The notes: a model not told the origin generated them from the letters alone. A stretch of DNA of 64,000 bases from an uncultured Oscillospiraceae bacterium (GCA_934446355.1 CAKSEC010000005.1:110403-174402), one strand, 5' to 3'. Numbered from the stretch's first letter, positions 33,089-42,407 are shown. Translations and numbers: made by a program.

Positions 33089-35221
33089 TCATAAAAACAG
33101 TCCGCCGACCTGCGCCACAACAAAGCACACCGCCATACCCACGACCGTTGGCAGCAGGAAAGCAAGCCCGACCCATTTCCAGCCGCCTGCTTCTTTCCTG
33201 ACGGTGAGCAGAGAAGTCGAGCAGGGCCAGTGCATGAGCGAGAAAAGTATAGTGCAGACAGCCGTGCGCCACGTCCAGCCGTTGTCGGCGAGAAGCTGCG
33301 CAAGTTCCGGCAGCGATAATTCGGTCAGGCTGCCCTGCGCCATATAGCACATAATGATTATCGGAATGACTATCTCATTGGCGGGAAGCCCCAGAATGAA
33401 CGCCATGAGTATCACGCCGTCCATGCCGAGCAGTGAAGCGAACGGGTCGAGAAAGCCGGTGCATATCCCGAGCAGGGAAGTGCCGTCCACAGAAACATTC
33501 GCCAGTACCCATATTATTGCGCCCGCAGGTGCTGCGACTGCGGCTGCTCTGCCCAGTACGAACAGCGTGCGGTCGAGCATTGAGCGAACGATGACACGCC
33601 CGAACTGCGGCTTTCTGTACGGCGGCAGTTCAAGCGTAAAGCCGGTAGGCTCGCCTTTCAGTATGGTCGCCGAAAGGAAGCGTGACGCGGCAAACGTCAT
33701 TATCACCCCAAGCACTATGACGGCGGTCACAACGCAGGCGGAAAGCGCAGAACCTGCGAATCCTCCCACTGCGCCGGTAAAGAACACGGCGGCAAGCGTG
33801 GTTATGAATGGAAATTTGCCGTTGCAGGGGACGAACGCATTCGTCAGCATTGCAATGAGCCGCTCCCGCTTTGAGTCGATAATGCGGCAGCCGACTATGC
33901 CCGCTGCATTGCACCCGAATCCCATAGCCATTGTGAGTGCCTGCTTTCCGCAGGCGTTGCATTTCTGGAACGGTTTGTCGAGATTATAGGCGACTCTGGG
34001 CAGGTAGCCCGAATCTTCCAGAAGCGTGAACAGCGGGAAGAATATTGCCATAGGCGGCAGCATGACCGCCGTGACCCATGACAAAGTGCGGTATGCGCCG
34101 TCTACCAGAATACCCCTGAGCCAGTCGGGCACACCGCTCAGAAGCTCTGAAAGGCGTTCTCCGAGCCAGCCGAAGCCCATCGAAAGAAGCTGCGACGGGT
34201 AGTTCGCCCCGCTTATCGTGAGCCAGAATACCACAAGCAGCAGAAGTATCATCAGCGGAAAGCCAAGCGCCTTTCCAGTAAGCAGCCTGTCGGCTCTGCG
34301 GTCGGCGTTATTGCAGCCGCTGCAGCCGGTCACAGCGCCGTCTGCGGCTTCTTCGGCGTTCAGGGTAATGCAGGATACTAATCTGTCCCGCAGGATATCC
34401 ATTGTTATGTCGCAGGCTGCGAGGTGCTCCCTGCCTTTTTCGGCGGCGCTGCTTATTTCCGGGTCGGAAAGCAGGTCTGTGCCGAGATATTCGCCGGCGT
34501 GCTCGGCGAGCGAGCGGTCGCCCTCAATGAGCCGCAGTGCGAGCCAGCGGTCGTTCAGCTTTCCGCAGAATCGTTCGTGGAGCAGCGGTTCAAGCTGACT
34601 CACCGCTTCCTCGATAGGCCGGATATAGCGCAGGCGGCGGGGAGAAGTCTGCGTTTCTCCTGCGCACAGCCTGTCGAGCGCAGCGGTCAGTGCTTTCAGA
34701 GTACGCTTGTCATGCGCAGAAGTCCCGACTACCGGCACGCCGAGGTTTTCTTCAAGCTGCTTCAGGTTCAGGGTAAGTCCCCTGCGCCTTGCTTCGTCGC
34801 ACAGATTTACGCATACCAGAGTTCTGGGGCATAGTTCCATCACCTGCAGGACAAGGTTCAGACCTCTCTGCAGGCAGGCGGCGTCGCACACGACTATTGC
34901 GGCGTCTATACCGCCGAAGCACAGCAGATCTCTTGCGGCTTCCTCCTCGGCGGAATGCGCCAGCAGCGAGTATGTACCGGGGATATCCGCAAGTACATAG
35001 CTGAAATTCTCGGTGCTGAATGCGCCCTGCGCAGTGGTCACGGTCTTTCCGGGCCAGTTGCCGGTGTGCTGCCGCATTCCGGTCAGGGCGTTGAATATCG
35101 TGCTTTTGCCGACGTTAGGATTTCCGGCTACTGCGATTATTTTATCATCGGGCGAATGCCGCTTTATCTCCGGACATACATCGGCGGCGGCAAAGCCGGT
35201 GGAGCTAGAGGTAAGTCCCAT
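33089..35221 (-). CDS. feoB: Ferrous iron transporter FeoB
   Basis: Inner-membrane Fe(II) uptake protein, 710 residues. The cytosolic G domain has G1 GNPNVGKST (33-41), the G2 region, G3 DIPGTYSL and the NLCDE block near G4. A helical spacer follows to about 300. The membrane part then has Gate motifs (NACGKQALTMAMGFGCNAAG, then TNAFVPCNGKFP with conserved Cys). The start is the ATG at 35221, with GGGGAGGG just upstream; a TTG five codons earlier is rejected. The gene overlaps feoA by 17 bases. Confidence 0.95.
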   Translation of the reverse strand: MGLTSSSTGFAAADVCPEIKRHSPDDKIIAVAGNPNVGKSTIFNALTGMRQHTGNWPGKTVTTAQGAFSTENFSYVLADIPGTYSLLAHSAEEEAARDLLCFGGIDAAIVVCDAACLQRGLNLVLQVMELCPRTLVCVNLCDEARRRGLTLNLKQLEENLGVPVVGTSAHDKRTLKALTAALDRLCAGETQTSPRRLRYIRPIEEAVSQLEPLLHERFCGKLNDRWLALRLIEGDRSLAEHAGEYLGTDLLSDPEISSAAEKGREHLAACDITMDILRDRLVSCITLNAEEAADGAVTGCSGCNNADRRADRLLTGKALGFPLMILLLLVVFWLTISGANYPSQLLSMGFGWLGERLSELLSGVPDWLRGILVDGAYRTLSWVTAVMLPPMAIFFPLFTLLEDSGYLPRVAYNLDKPFQKCNACGKQALTMAMGFGCNAAGIVGCRIIDSKRERLIAMLTNAFVPCNGKFPFITTLAAVFFTGAVGGFAGSALSACVVTAVIVLGVIMTFAASRFLSATILKGEPTGFTLELPPYRKPQFGRVIVRSMLDRTLFVLGRAAAVAAPAGAIIWVLANVSVDGTSLLGICTGFLDPFASLLGMDGVILMAFILGLPANEIVIPIIIMCYMAQGSLTELSLPELAQLLADNGWTWRTAVCTILFSLMHWPCSTSLLTVRKEAGGWKWVGLAFLLPTVVGMAVCFVVAQVGGLFL

Positions 35222-35453
35222 TTCTGCCCTCCCCAACTATCACATTGCGGCTGTCCACTGAACGTATCGCAATGACAGCCCCCCGTATCAGATAAGCTGC
35301 GGGGTCGCCCATGGGACTTACCCCAACGCACTCGACCCGTGTTCCCTCGACAAGGCCTATATCAAGAAGCCTGCGGCGCATTGCTCCATGCGTCCTCAGA
35401 CGCTCCACGACCGCTGTTTCGCCCGGCTTTATCTCATTCAGACTGCGCTCCAT
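35205..35453 (-). CDS. feoA: Ferrous iron transport protein FeoA
   Basis: 82-residue SH3-like FeoA that supports FeoB activity. It has the usual LNEIKPGETAVVERL, RRRLLDIGLVEGTRVECVGV and AAYLIRGAVIAIR segments. The RBS AGGGAGG precedes the ATG. It overlaps feoB, indicating coupled translation. No FeoC is seen, and I do not find a clear Fur box. Confidence 0.92.
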   Translation of the reverse strand: MERSLNEIKPGETAVVERLRTHGAMRRRLLDIGLVEGTRVECVGVSPMGDPAAYLIRGAVIAIRSVDSRNVIVGEGRNGTYL

Positions 35454-35590
35454 GCTGATCCCTCCCTTTTTGTCGGGCAGAATGCGCCCGTTCGGTTATA
35501 GTATATGAGCGGACAAATCAATGTGACACTGGTGTTCGGCATGAGAAAAAATAGCAGTAAAGGAAAAACATCTTGCAAAAAGTCTTTCTG

Positions 35591-35626
35591 CAGGCTGTCG
35601 AGAAGCTCCCGTTTTCGTCAGTCTGA
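35591..35626. repeat. Degenerate remnant of the palindromic repeat
   Basis: CAGGCTGTCGAGAAGCTC (35591-35608) matches the arm of copy 1 with two changes, followed within 20 bases by CGTCAGTCTG. This looks like a collapsed copy. It lies in the 324-base gap between feoA and serC; the rest of the gap holds the serC promoter. Confidence 0.55.
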
Positions 35627-35657
35627 AAAATAATTTTGCATAACGGGTATTTATGAC

Positions 35658-35686
35658 TTGACATAACGGGAAAATTGTCTTATAAT
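35658..35686 (+). promoter_or_regulatory. Sigma-A promoter of serC-serA
   Basis: TTGACA (35658-35663), 17-bp spacer, TATAAT (35681-35686). The leader of about 85 nt carries one CAGAC/GTCTG hairpin without a T-run. Confidence 0.85.
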
Positions 35687-35777
35687 AGAAGTGTTGATTT
35701 ATCAGACTGATCGCCGCTACGGCAGCAGGTCTGAATAAAGTGTGAAATATCGCACAGAAATTTCAGGAGGCAATTCA

Positions 35778-36857
35778 ATGAGAGTTTACAATTTCAGCGC
35801 AGGTCCCGCAGTGCTGCCCGAAGAAGTACTTCAGGAAGCAGCAGACGAAATGCTTGACTACAAGGGAACAGGTATGTCCGTAATGGAGATGTCCCACCGT
35901 TCAAAGGCATATGACGCCATCATCAAGGAAGCCGAAAAGGATATCCGCGAGATCATGAACATTCCGGACAACTACAAGGTGCTGTTTCTGCAGGGCGGCG
36001 CTTCACAGCAGTTCGCAGCTGTACCCATGAACCTCATGAAGAACAAGAAGGCAGCCTACATAATCACCGGTCAGTGGGCTAAGAAGGCTTATCAGGAGGC
36101 TAAGATCTACGGCGACGCAGTTGCTGTTGCTTCCTCTGCCGACAAGACCTTCTCATATATCCCCGACTGCTCCGACCTCGACATTCCTGAGGACGCTGAT
36201 TATGTCTATATCTGTGAGAATAATACGATTTATGGCACAAAGTTCAAGACTCTGCCCAACACCAAGGGTCACACGCTTGTTGCCGATGTTTCCTCCTGCT
36301 TCCTGTCTGAGCCTGTAGATGTGACCAAGTACGGCGTTATCTACGGCGGCGTTCAGAAGAACGTAGGCCCTGCAGGTCTGGTTATTTCCATTATCCGCGA
36401 GGATCTCATCACCGACGACGTTCTCCCCGGAACTCCCACAATGCTCAAGTGGAAGACTCAGGCTGACAATGATTCGCTTTACAATACCCCTAACTGCTAC
36501 GCTATTTATATCTGCGGCAAGGTATTCAAGTGGATAAAGAAAATGGGCGGCCTTGAGGCAATGAAGGCTCACAACGAGAAGAAGGCTAAGATACTGTACG
36601 ATTTCCTCGACAGCAGCAAGCTGTTCAAGGGCACAGTCGAGCCGAAGGACCGTTCGCTGATGAACGTTCCGTTCGTTACCGGCAACGAGGAACTTGACGC
36701 AAAGTTCGTCAAGGAAGCTACCGCAGCAGGATTTGTAAACCTCAAGGGTCACAGAACTGTCGGCGGCATGAGAGCATCTATCTACAACGCTATGCCTATC
36801 GAGGGCGTTGAGAAGCTGGTTGAGTTCATGAAGAAGTTCGAAGCTGAAAACGGCTGA
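35778..36857 (+). CDS. serC: Phosphoserine aminotransferase
   Basis: PLP enzyme of serine synthesis converting 3-phosphohydroxypyruvate and glutamate to phosphoserine. 359 residues: start VYNFSAGPAVLPEEVLQEAA, PLP/phosphate region LQGGASQQFAAVP, the Lys Schiff-base segment GVIYGGVQKNVGPAG, and the C-terminal GGMRASIYNA. The ATG at 35778 follows CAGGAGG. serA follows 24 bases later. Confidence 0.96.
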   Translation: MRVYNFSAGPAVLPEEVLQEAADEMLDYKGTGMSVMEMSHRSKAYDAIIKEAEKDIREIMNIPDNYKVLFLQGGASQQFAAVPMNLMKNKKAAYIITGQWAKKAYQEAKIYGDAVAVASSADKTFSYIPDCSDLDIPEDADYVYICENNTIYGTKFKTLPNTKGHTLVADVSSCFLSEPVDVTKYGVIYGGVQKNVGPAGLVISIIREDLITDDVLPGTPTMLKWKTQADNDSLYNTPNCYAIYICGKVFKWIKKMGGLEAMKAHNEKKAKILYDFLDSSKLFKGTVEPKDRSLMNVPFVTGNEELDAKFVKEATAAGFVNLKGHRTVGGMRASIYNAMPIEGVEKLVEFMKKFEAENG

Positions 36858-36881
36858 GCCTGACCTTAAGGAGAATATGAC

Positions 36882-38045
36882 ATGATAAACGTACTTACAC
36901 TTAACAAGATCGCAGCCTGCGGCACCGACCTGCTCGACAAGAGCAAGTACACCGTCGGCGAGGATATCAAGAATCCTGACGCAATACTCGTTCGCTCCGC
37001 TTCCATGCACGAGATGGAACTGCCCGAGAACCTGCTGGCTATTGCAAGAGCAGGCGCAGGCGTGAATAATATCCCGATAGACAAGTGCAGCGAAAAGGGC
37101 GTTGTTGTATTCAACACCCCCGGCGCAAACGCAAACGCCGTTAAGGAACTGGTCATTGCAGGTCTGCTTCTTTCTTCCAGAAAGATCCCCGCTGCTATGG
37201 ACTGGATAAAGACACTCAAGGGCAAGGGTGACGAGGTCGGAAAGCTTGTTGAAAAAGGCAAGAGCCAGTTCGTTGGTCCTGAGATAATGGGCAAGAAGCT
37301 CGGCGTTATCGGTCTGGGCGCGATTGGTATTCTGGTTGCGAACGCCGCTGCAGAACTTGGCATGGACGTTTACGGCGCAGACCCGTTCCTGTCAGTTGAG
37401 AACGCTCTTAAGCTGTCCGGCAAGGTGCACTATGTAAAGAGCAACAAGGAGATCTTTGAGAACTGCGATTATATCACTCTGCACGTTCCGGCTCTCCCTG
37501 ACACAAAGGGTATGATAAACGCCGAGGCTATCGCTTCCATGAAGAAGACCGTCCGCCTGCTGAACTTCTCCAGAGATTCACTGGTAGATGAAAAGGCTAT
37601 CCTCGACGCACTCGCAAACGGCGGCATGGCTTGCTATGTGACCGACTTTGCTACTGACGCGCTTATCGGCGTTGACGGTGTTGTTGCAATGCCGCACCTC
37701 GGCGCTTCCACACCTGAGAGCGAGGACAACTGCGCAGTGATGGCGGTAAAGGAGATCGCTGATTATATCGAAAACGGCAACATCAAGAACTCCGTAAATC
37801 TGCCGAATGTTGAAATGGCTATCTCCGGAAACGCAAAGATCTGCGTTATCCACAAGAATGCAGAGGGTCTGCTCAACAACATCACCGCTCCGGTTTCCGC
37901 TGCAGGTATGAACATTGAGAACATGGTGAGCAAGTCCAAGAAGGATTATGCGTATACCTGCTTAGACGTCACCGGCGACGCTTCGGGCATTGAAAATGCA
38001 CTCAAGGCTGTTGACGGGGTTGTTTCCGTAAGAGTCATCAAGTGA
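36882..38045 (+). CDS. serA: D-3-phosphoglycerate dehydrogenase with ACT domain
   Basis: First step of serine synthesis, oxidising 3-phosphoglycerate with NAD+. 387 residues. The NAD-binding motif is GVIGLGAIGILVANAAAELG, and the substrate and catalytic segments are NTPGANANAVKELV and a late MPHLGAST (His). The C-terminal ACT-like domain (about 320-387) suggests feedback control. The order serC-serA with one promoter makes a compact serine operon; serB is not here. Confidence 0.95.
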   Translation: MINVLTLNKIAACGTDLLDKSKYTVGEDIKNPDAILVRSASMHEMELPENLLAIARAGAGVNNIPIDKCSEKGVVVFNTPGANANAVKELVIAGLLLSSRKIPAAMDWIKTLKGKGDEVGKLVEKGKSQFVGPEIMGKKLGVIGLGAIGILVANAAAELGMDVYGADPFLSVENALKLSGKVHYVKSNKEIFENCDYITLHVPALPDTKGMINAEAIASMKKTVRLLNFSRDSLVDEKAILDALANGGMACYVTDFATDALIGVDGVVAMPHLGASTPESEDNCAVMAVKEIADYIENGNIKNSVNLPNVEMAISGNAKICVIHKNAEGLLNNITAPVSAAGMNIENMVSKSKKDYAYTCLDVTGDASGIENALKAVDGVVSVRVIK

Positions 38046-38071
38046 TTTGACAGTATAGAATATGTACTTAA

Positions 38072-38097
38072 AACCGGAAGGGCGACCTTCCGGTTTT
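38072..38097 (+). terminator. Terminator of serC-serA
   Basis: 10-bp perfect stem AACCGGAAGG/CCTTCCGGTT, loop GCGA, then a short T tract. Confidence 0.8.
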
Positions 38098-38138
38098 ACA
38101 TTTTATACACACCTTCGTCTGCATTGTTATATAAATTG

Positions 38139-38167
38139 TTGACAAAGTGAAATCTTTATGATAAAAT
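38139..38167 (+). promoter_or_regulatory. Promoter of the EAL phosphodiesterase gene
   Basis: TTGACA (38139-38144), 17-bp spacer, TAAAAT (38162-38167) with extended TGA. Confidence 0.8.
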
Positions 38168-38197
38168 AGATAGAACAATAAAAAGGGAGGTGGAGCA

Positions 38198-40147
38198 GTG
38201 AACGAAATAAGCTACGTCGTTGAATATGAATACGCCACGCTTGCACTGGTGTTCGTACTGCTCGGCCTTTACTGCACAAGGCGTAAATATCCGGGAACAT
38301 CGAACCGCATATATGTCGGAATGCTGCTGTGCACGTTTTTTTCGGCGCTTACGCATATCGTTACGATAAACACGCTGCCGATAGCGCACCAGCTTCCGCT
38401 GTGGCTTAATTACGTGATACATATTTCGTATTTGCTGGCGTATAATTTCGAGGGAGCATTGTTCCTGCTCTACATTAACGCTCTGGCTAAGCGCAACAGG
38501 CTGTCTAAGGCTAATGTTGTGATATCGGTCGTGGTGTATTCAGTAGAATTGCTTCTGCTTGCCACAACGCCTTTTACGCACCTTATTATATATTTTGATG
38601 AGGGTATGCGATATTTGCATGGACCGATGTTTAATATTCTGGCGATACTGGCGTTCGGCATGATGACCTATGGCACGCTGCTTTTCGTGAAATATGCGAT
38701 ATTCAAAAACCGTGTTCAGGCGGTAGTGATAATGATGTTCGAGGCTCTCACGATAACTGCGACCGCTGTTCAGCTGGTAAGACCGGAACAGGTGCTCGGC
38801 AATTTTGCTATAGCCCTTGCTCTGATAATGTTCATGATAGTGCTGCAGAATCCGGACGACTTCTCGGACAAGTCTGCAGACTGCTTTAATTATGACGCAT
38901 TCTTCCTCAGCGTTGAAATGCGTATCGATTCAAAAAAGCCGTTCACCGCTGTCGCATTCAGGTTCGACGGTCTGGAGTATATCAACGGTCTGTTTGGGGT
39001 CGGCGACAGGGGGGCAGCGGCAAAGGCTATTTCCCGGCGGCTTCGCGCTGAATTCAACACTGATGAGGTATATCACCTCGGAAGATGTGAATTCGCGATG
39101 TTCACCAACGAACGAAAGAACATGACCGAGGATCACATAACGGGGCGTTTGCTGGAGAATTTCTCAAAGCCGGTGATCATATGCGGTGTCGAGGCTGCGC
39201 TGACGCCTAAGGTCTGTCTTGTGCGCTATCCTGATTTTGCGCTGTCCGCAGAGGACGTGCGTGACGCAATAGAGTACACGCTGCGTACCTCGAAAAAGGC
39301 GGAGGGCAGCATTTTCGTTGCTTCCTCCGAATCCATCAAGGCGAAAAAGCGGGAACTTCGCATTCTCACGGCGATAAAGACGGCGATCGTCAACAAATCG
39401 TTCGAGATGTATTATCAGCCGATATACGAGCCCGCTGAAAAGAGTTTCGTGTGCGCCGAGGCGCTCATCAGAATGAACGACAGGGAGCTTGGCTTCGTCA
39501 GCCCTGAGGAGTTCATTCCTCTTGCAGAAGCAAACGGAATGATAATCGAAATAGGTGATATCGCATTCCGCAAGGTGTGCGAGTTCATGAGGAGCGGCAG
39601 AGCGCAGGCGCTCGGTGTGAAGTATGTCGAGGTCAACCTGTCTGTTCTGCAGTGCGTTCAGGAGCAGCTTGCGGACGACCTGATGGCGATAATGGCGGAA
39701 TATGATATCCCGCCGGATCAGATAAACTTTGAGATAACCGAAACTGCGGGTCTTGCGAATTACGATGTCCTGCTGAAGAACATGAAGCGGCTCATCGCAA
39801 AGGGTGTGACATTCTCCATGGACGACTACGGCACGGGATTCTCTACTGCGAACTACCTGATCACGCTGCCGATGGATATCGTGAAGATAGACAAGAGCAT
39901 TCTCTGGCCTGCTATGAAGAGCAAGGAGGCTTTTGTTATCCTGCGCCACACAGTTGAAATGCTCAAATCGCTCAAAAAGAAGATCGTGGTCGAGGGCGTT
40001 GAAACCGCCGAGATGGTAAAGCTGCTGACCGATATGGGCTGCGATTATCTGCAGGGTTATTATTTCCAGAAGCCAGTTCCGAGCGACGAGTATATCAGGT
40101 ATTTGGAGGTAGCTTCGGGCAAGTACCGTGTTTCTGCGGAGTTGTGA
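38198..40147 (+). CDS. Membrane protein with degenerate GGDEF and intact EAL domain
   Basis: Probable cyclic-di-GMP phosphodiesterase, 649 residues, GTG start behind GGGAGGTGG. Residues 1-215 have about seven membrane spans. A GGDEF-like domain follows (about 245-355) whose signature reads GRCEF, so it should not make c-di-GMP. The EAL domain (about 390-640) keeps the catalytic set: EALIR, VNLSVLQ, FEITET, SMDDYGTGF, VKIDKS, VEGVE and LQGYYFQKP. No diguanylate cyclase is visible nearby. Confidence 0.9.
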   Translation: MNEISYVVEYEYATLALVFVLLGLYCTRRKYPGTSNRIYVGMLLCTFFSALTHIVTINTLPIAHQLPLWLNYVIHISYLLAYNFEGALFLLYINALAKRNRLSKANVVISVVVYSVELLLLATTPFTHLIIYFDEGMRYLHGPMFNILAILAFGMMTYGTLLFVKYAIFKNRVQAVVIMMFEALTITATAVQLVRPEQVLGNFAIALALIMFMIVLQNPDDFSDKSADCFNYDAFFLSVEMRIDSKKPFTAVAFRFDGLEYINGLFGVGDRGAAAKAISRRLRAEFNTDEVYHLGRCEFAMFTNERKNMTEDHITGRLLENFSKPVIICGVEAALTPKVCLVRYPDFALSAEDVRDAIEYTLRTSKKAEGSIFVASSESIKAKKRELRILTAIKTAIVNKSFEMYYQPIYEPAEKSFVCAEALIRMNDRELGFVSPEEFIPLAEANGMIIEIGDIAFRKVCEFMRSGRAQALGVKYVEVNLSVLQCVQEQLADDLMAIMAEYDIPPDQINFEITETAGLANYDVLLKNMKRLIAKGVTFSMDDYGTGFSTANYLITLPMDIVKIDKSILWPAMKSKEAFVILRHTVEMLKSLKKKIVVEGVETAEMVKLLTDMGCDYLQGYYFQKPVPSDEYIRYLEVASGKYRVSAEL

Positions 40148-40176
40148 GTTTTTTCGGAAAAAGTTTTCAAAACCCC

Positions 40177-40205
40177 TTGACAAATCTGAGAGCATGGTGT
40201 ATAAT
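40177..40205 (+). promoter_or_regulatory. Sigma-A promoter of infC-rpmI-rplT
   Basis: TTGACA (40177-40182), 17-bp spacer, TATAAT (40200-40205). Confidence 0.87.
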
Positions 40206-40211
40206 AGTTGA

Positions 40212-40375
40212 GTAATAAAGCAGAGCCACCACACTCTCACCCTCCGACGTTGATTCTGTCAGGTGCGGTATGTTTAATGAGAATACAGCCTTATGGCATT
40301 TCAGTTAAGCGTGAGCAGTGTGTTACTCACGCTTATTTTATTTCAAAGCTGAAACGTATTGTAGAAAGGCGGTGC
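40212..40375 (+). ncRNA. infC leader with intrinsic attenuator (L20-leader-like)
   Basis: A leader of about 164 nt between promoter and infC. A strong stem TAAGCGTGAG (40306-40315)/CTCACGCTTA (40326-40335) is followed by TTTTATTT, a terminator before the coding region. In Bacillus, L20 binds the infC leader and promotes termination. The arrangement and gene order fit that mechanism, but the L20-binding site itself was not identified. Confidence 0.7.
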
Positions 40376-40897
40376 TTGGATATCGGCACGAAAGAACAGC
40401 TCATCAATGAGGAAATTCGTGAGAAGGAAGTAAGGGTCATCGGCGCAGACGGAGAGCAGCTTGGCATTATGGCAACTGCTGACGCACTTGCAAAGGCCAT
40501 CGAGGCAGATCTTGATCTGGTGCTTATCGCTCCCACGGCAAATCCTCCGGTATGCCGGATAATGGATTTCGGCAAATATCGTTTTGAGCAGACCAAGAGG
40601 GAGAAAGAAGCCCGGAAGAACCAGAAGCAGGCTGAGGTCAAGGAAATCAAGATGTCGCTCAATATCGACACAAATGATTTCAACATCAAGGTCAAGAATT
40701 GTATAAAGTTCCTCCAGAACGGCGACAAGGTAAAGGTCACCATTCGCTTCAGACGTTTAAGAGAAATGTCGCACATGAATCTCAGTGAAGAACTGATGAA
40801 GAAATTCCTCGATGCCGTTTCTGAGTACGGCGGTTCGGAAAAGCCGTCAAAGCTTGAGGGCAAGAATTATGCAATAGTCCTCAGCCCCAAGAAGTAA
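40376..40897 (+). CDS. infC: Translation initiation factor IF-3
   Basis: Binds the 30S subunit and checks start-codon selection. 173 residues with N-terminal INEEIREKEVRVIGADGEQLG, linker, and C-terminal VKEIKMSLNIDTNDFNIKVK and KVKVTIRFRRLREMSH. No ATG lies at the right place. Possible starts are the TTG at 40376 or an ATC at 40382; the site AAAGGCGG is at 40365-40372. infC genes often use rare starts because IF-3 itself rejects them. Confidence 0.93.
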   Translation: MDIGTKEQLINEEIREKEVRVIGADGEQLGIMATADALAKAIEADLDLVLIAPTANPPVCRIMDFGKYRFEQTKREKEARKNQKQAEVKEIKMSLNIDTNDFNIKVKNCIKFLQNGDKVKVTIRFRRLREMSHMNLSEELMKKFLDAVSEYGGSEKPSKLEGKNYAIVLSPKK

Positions 40898-40960
40898 ATA
40901 GGCGCGCGGCGCACTTTAGGGCAATGCTGCCCGAATGATAATCTCAAGGAGGATAACAAA

Positions 40961-41158
40961 ATGCCTAAGATCAAAACTCACAGCGGAGCGAAGAAACGCT
41001 TCAAGCTGACTAAGAACGGTAAGGTTAAGATGGGTCACGCTTACAAGCGTCACATTCTTAACAAGAAGACCACCAAGCGTAAGAGAGCATTACGTGCAGG
41101 CGCATACGCAGACGTTACCAACGTTGCTGCAGTTAAGAGCCTTATTCCGTACAAATAA
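40961..41158 (+). CDS. rpmI: 50S ribosomal protein L35
   Basis: 65 residues, MPKIKTHSGAKKRFKLTKNG followed by a basic helical C-terminus, as in all L35 proteins. RBS AAGGAGG. Between infC and rplT, the classical order. Confidence 0.96.
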   Translation: MPKIKTHSGAKKRFKLTKNGKVKMGHAYKRHILNKKTTKRKRALRAGAYADVTNVAAVKSLIPYK

Positions 41159-41210
41159 TCTAATTATTGCGGAATGAGTCCGCAGACAAAATTTCAGGAG
41201 GTAATGAAAT

Positions 41211-41564
41211 ATGGCACGCGTAAAGGGCGCACTCGCAACTCGTAAGAGAAGAAATAGAACATTAAAGCTGGCTAAGGGCTACTGGGGCGGCAAGAGCAGA
41301 CTTTTCAAGACTGCCAAGGAAGCCGTTTGGAAGTCCGGTCAGTACGCTTACATCGGCAGACGTCTTAAGAAGAGAGATTTCAGAAAGCTCTGGATCACCA
41401 GAATTTCTGCTGCCTGCAAGGCGAACGGAATGAACTATTCCACTTTCATGAATGGTCTGAAGAAGGCAAACATCACTCTGAACAGAAAGATGCTTTCCGA
41501 GATCGCAATCAATGATGCAGCCGGCTTCACTGCACTGACAGAAAAGGCTAAGGCAGCACTTTAA
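41211..41564 (+). CDS. rplT: 50S ribosomal protein L20
   Basis: 117 residues, starting MARVKGALATRKRRNRTLKL with the rRNA-binding KGYWGGKSRLFKTAKEAV block. It is needed for early 50S assembly and is the likely feedback regulator of this operon. Confidence 0.97.
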   Translation: MARVKGALATRKRRNRTLKLAKGYWGGKSRLFKTAKEAVWKSGQYAYIGRRLKKRDFRKLWITRISAACKANGMNYSTFMNGLKKANITLNRKMLSEIAINDAAGFTALTEKAKAAL

Positions 41565-41573
41565 GGTGCAAAT

Positions 41574-41606
41574 ATCTCACGTTCTGTTCCGGGACGTGAG
41601 ATTTTT
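41574..41606 (+). terminator. Terminator after rplT
   Basis: 9-bp stem ATCTCACGT/ACGTGAGAT followed by TTTT. Confidence 0.85.
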
Positions 41607-41630
41607 CGCTATGTAGGGGGTAATGCTCCG

Positions 41631-42407
41631 GTGGTGATAACATCGAGAAAAAACGACGCAGTAAAGCGGTTTCGCGAGGTCTTTCGGGATAAATCGCTGC
41701 GTGACGCAGAAAATATTTTTGCTGTAGAGGGCGACCACCTCTGCGGCGAACTTGCTGCGGCGGGCTATACTATTATCGCAGCCGCTGTCACCGAGCGGGC
41801 GCGGGAAAAGTACCCCGAAACGGCGTCTGCTCTTGCGCAGAAAGCGAATGAGCTTTCAGTAATATCCGAGGATATTGCGGAATATATTTCGGATACAAAA
41901 GCGCCGCAGGGATTGTTTGCGCTGGCGCAGAAGCCTGATATCTACGGGGGCTTCTCCGGTGCGCACAGACTGGTGCTCCTAGACGGAGTTCAGGACCCGG
42001 GAAATGTCGGGACGATGATACGCACCGCCGAGGCGCTGGGCTTCGACGGCGCAGTGCTTTCTCCGGAATGCGCAGATATCTGGTCGCCGAAATCGCTGCG
42101 TGCTTCAATGGGCAGCATTCTCAGGCTGCCGTGTATATCGTGCGGGCTTGCGCAGATGATCGCAGAACTGCAGTCTGGCGGGTTCGTCGTATATGGCGCA
42201 ATGCTTGACGACACAGCCGCAAGGCTCGGAGAGGTTCGCTTTCCAGAAAGGGCAGCCGCAGTCATCGGCAGCGAGGGCAGGGGTATCTCGCCGGAAACCG
42301 CCGCTGCGTGCGACCGCGGACTTTACATTCCGATCACCGGCGCTGAGTCCCTTAACGCAGCCGCCGCTGCCGCAATGATAATGTGGGAGCTTTCAAAGAG
42401 AAGCTGA
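41631..42407 (+). CDS. TrmH-family (SPOUT) RNA 2'-O-methyltransferase
   Basis: 258 residues with the SpoU layout: an N-terminal RNA-binding part (AVEGDHLCGELAAAGYTI), then the knotted SAM domain with LDGVQDPGNVGTMIRTAEAL, VIGSEGRGISPE and LNAAAAAAMIMWE. It methylates a ribose in rRNA or tRNA; the target is not readable. The GTG start is behind GGGGG, and the next codon is also GTG. It is first in the long housekeeping cluster. Confidence 0.9.
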   Translation: MVITSRKNDAVKRFREVFRDKSLRDAENIFAVEGDHLCGELAAAGYTIIAAAVTERAREKYPETASALAQKANELSVISEDIAEYISDTKAPQGLFALAQKPDIYGGFSGAHRLVLLDGVQDPGNVGTMIRTAEALGFDGAVLSPECADIWSPKSLRASMGSILRLPCISCGLAQMIAELQSGGFVVYGAMLDDTAARLGEVRFPERAAAVIGSEGRGISPETAAACDRGLYIPITGAESLNAAAAAAMIMWELSKRS

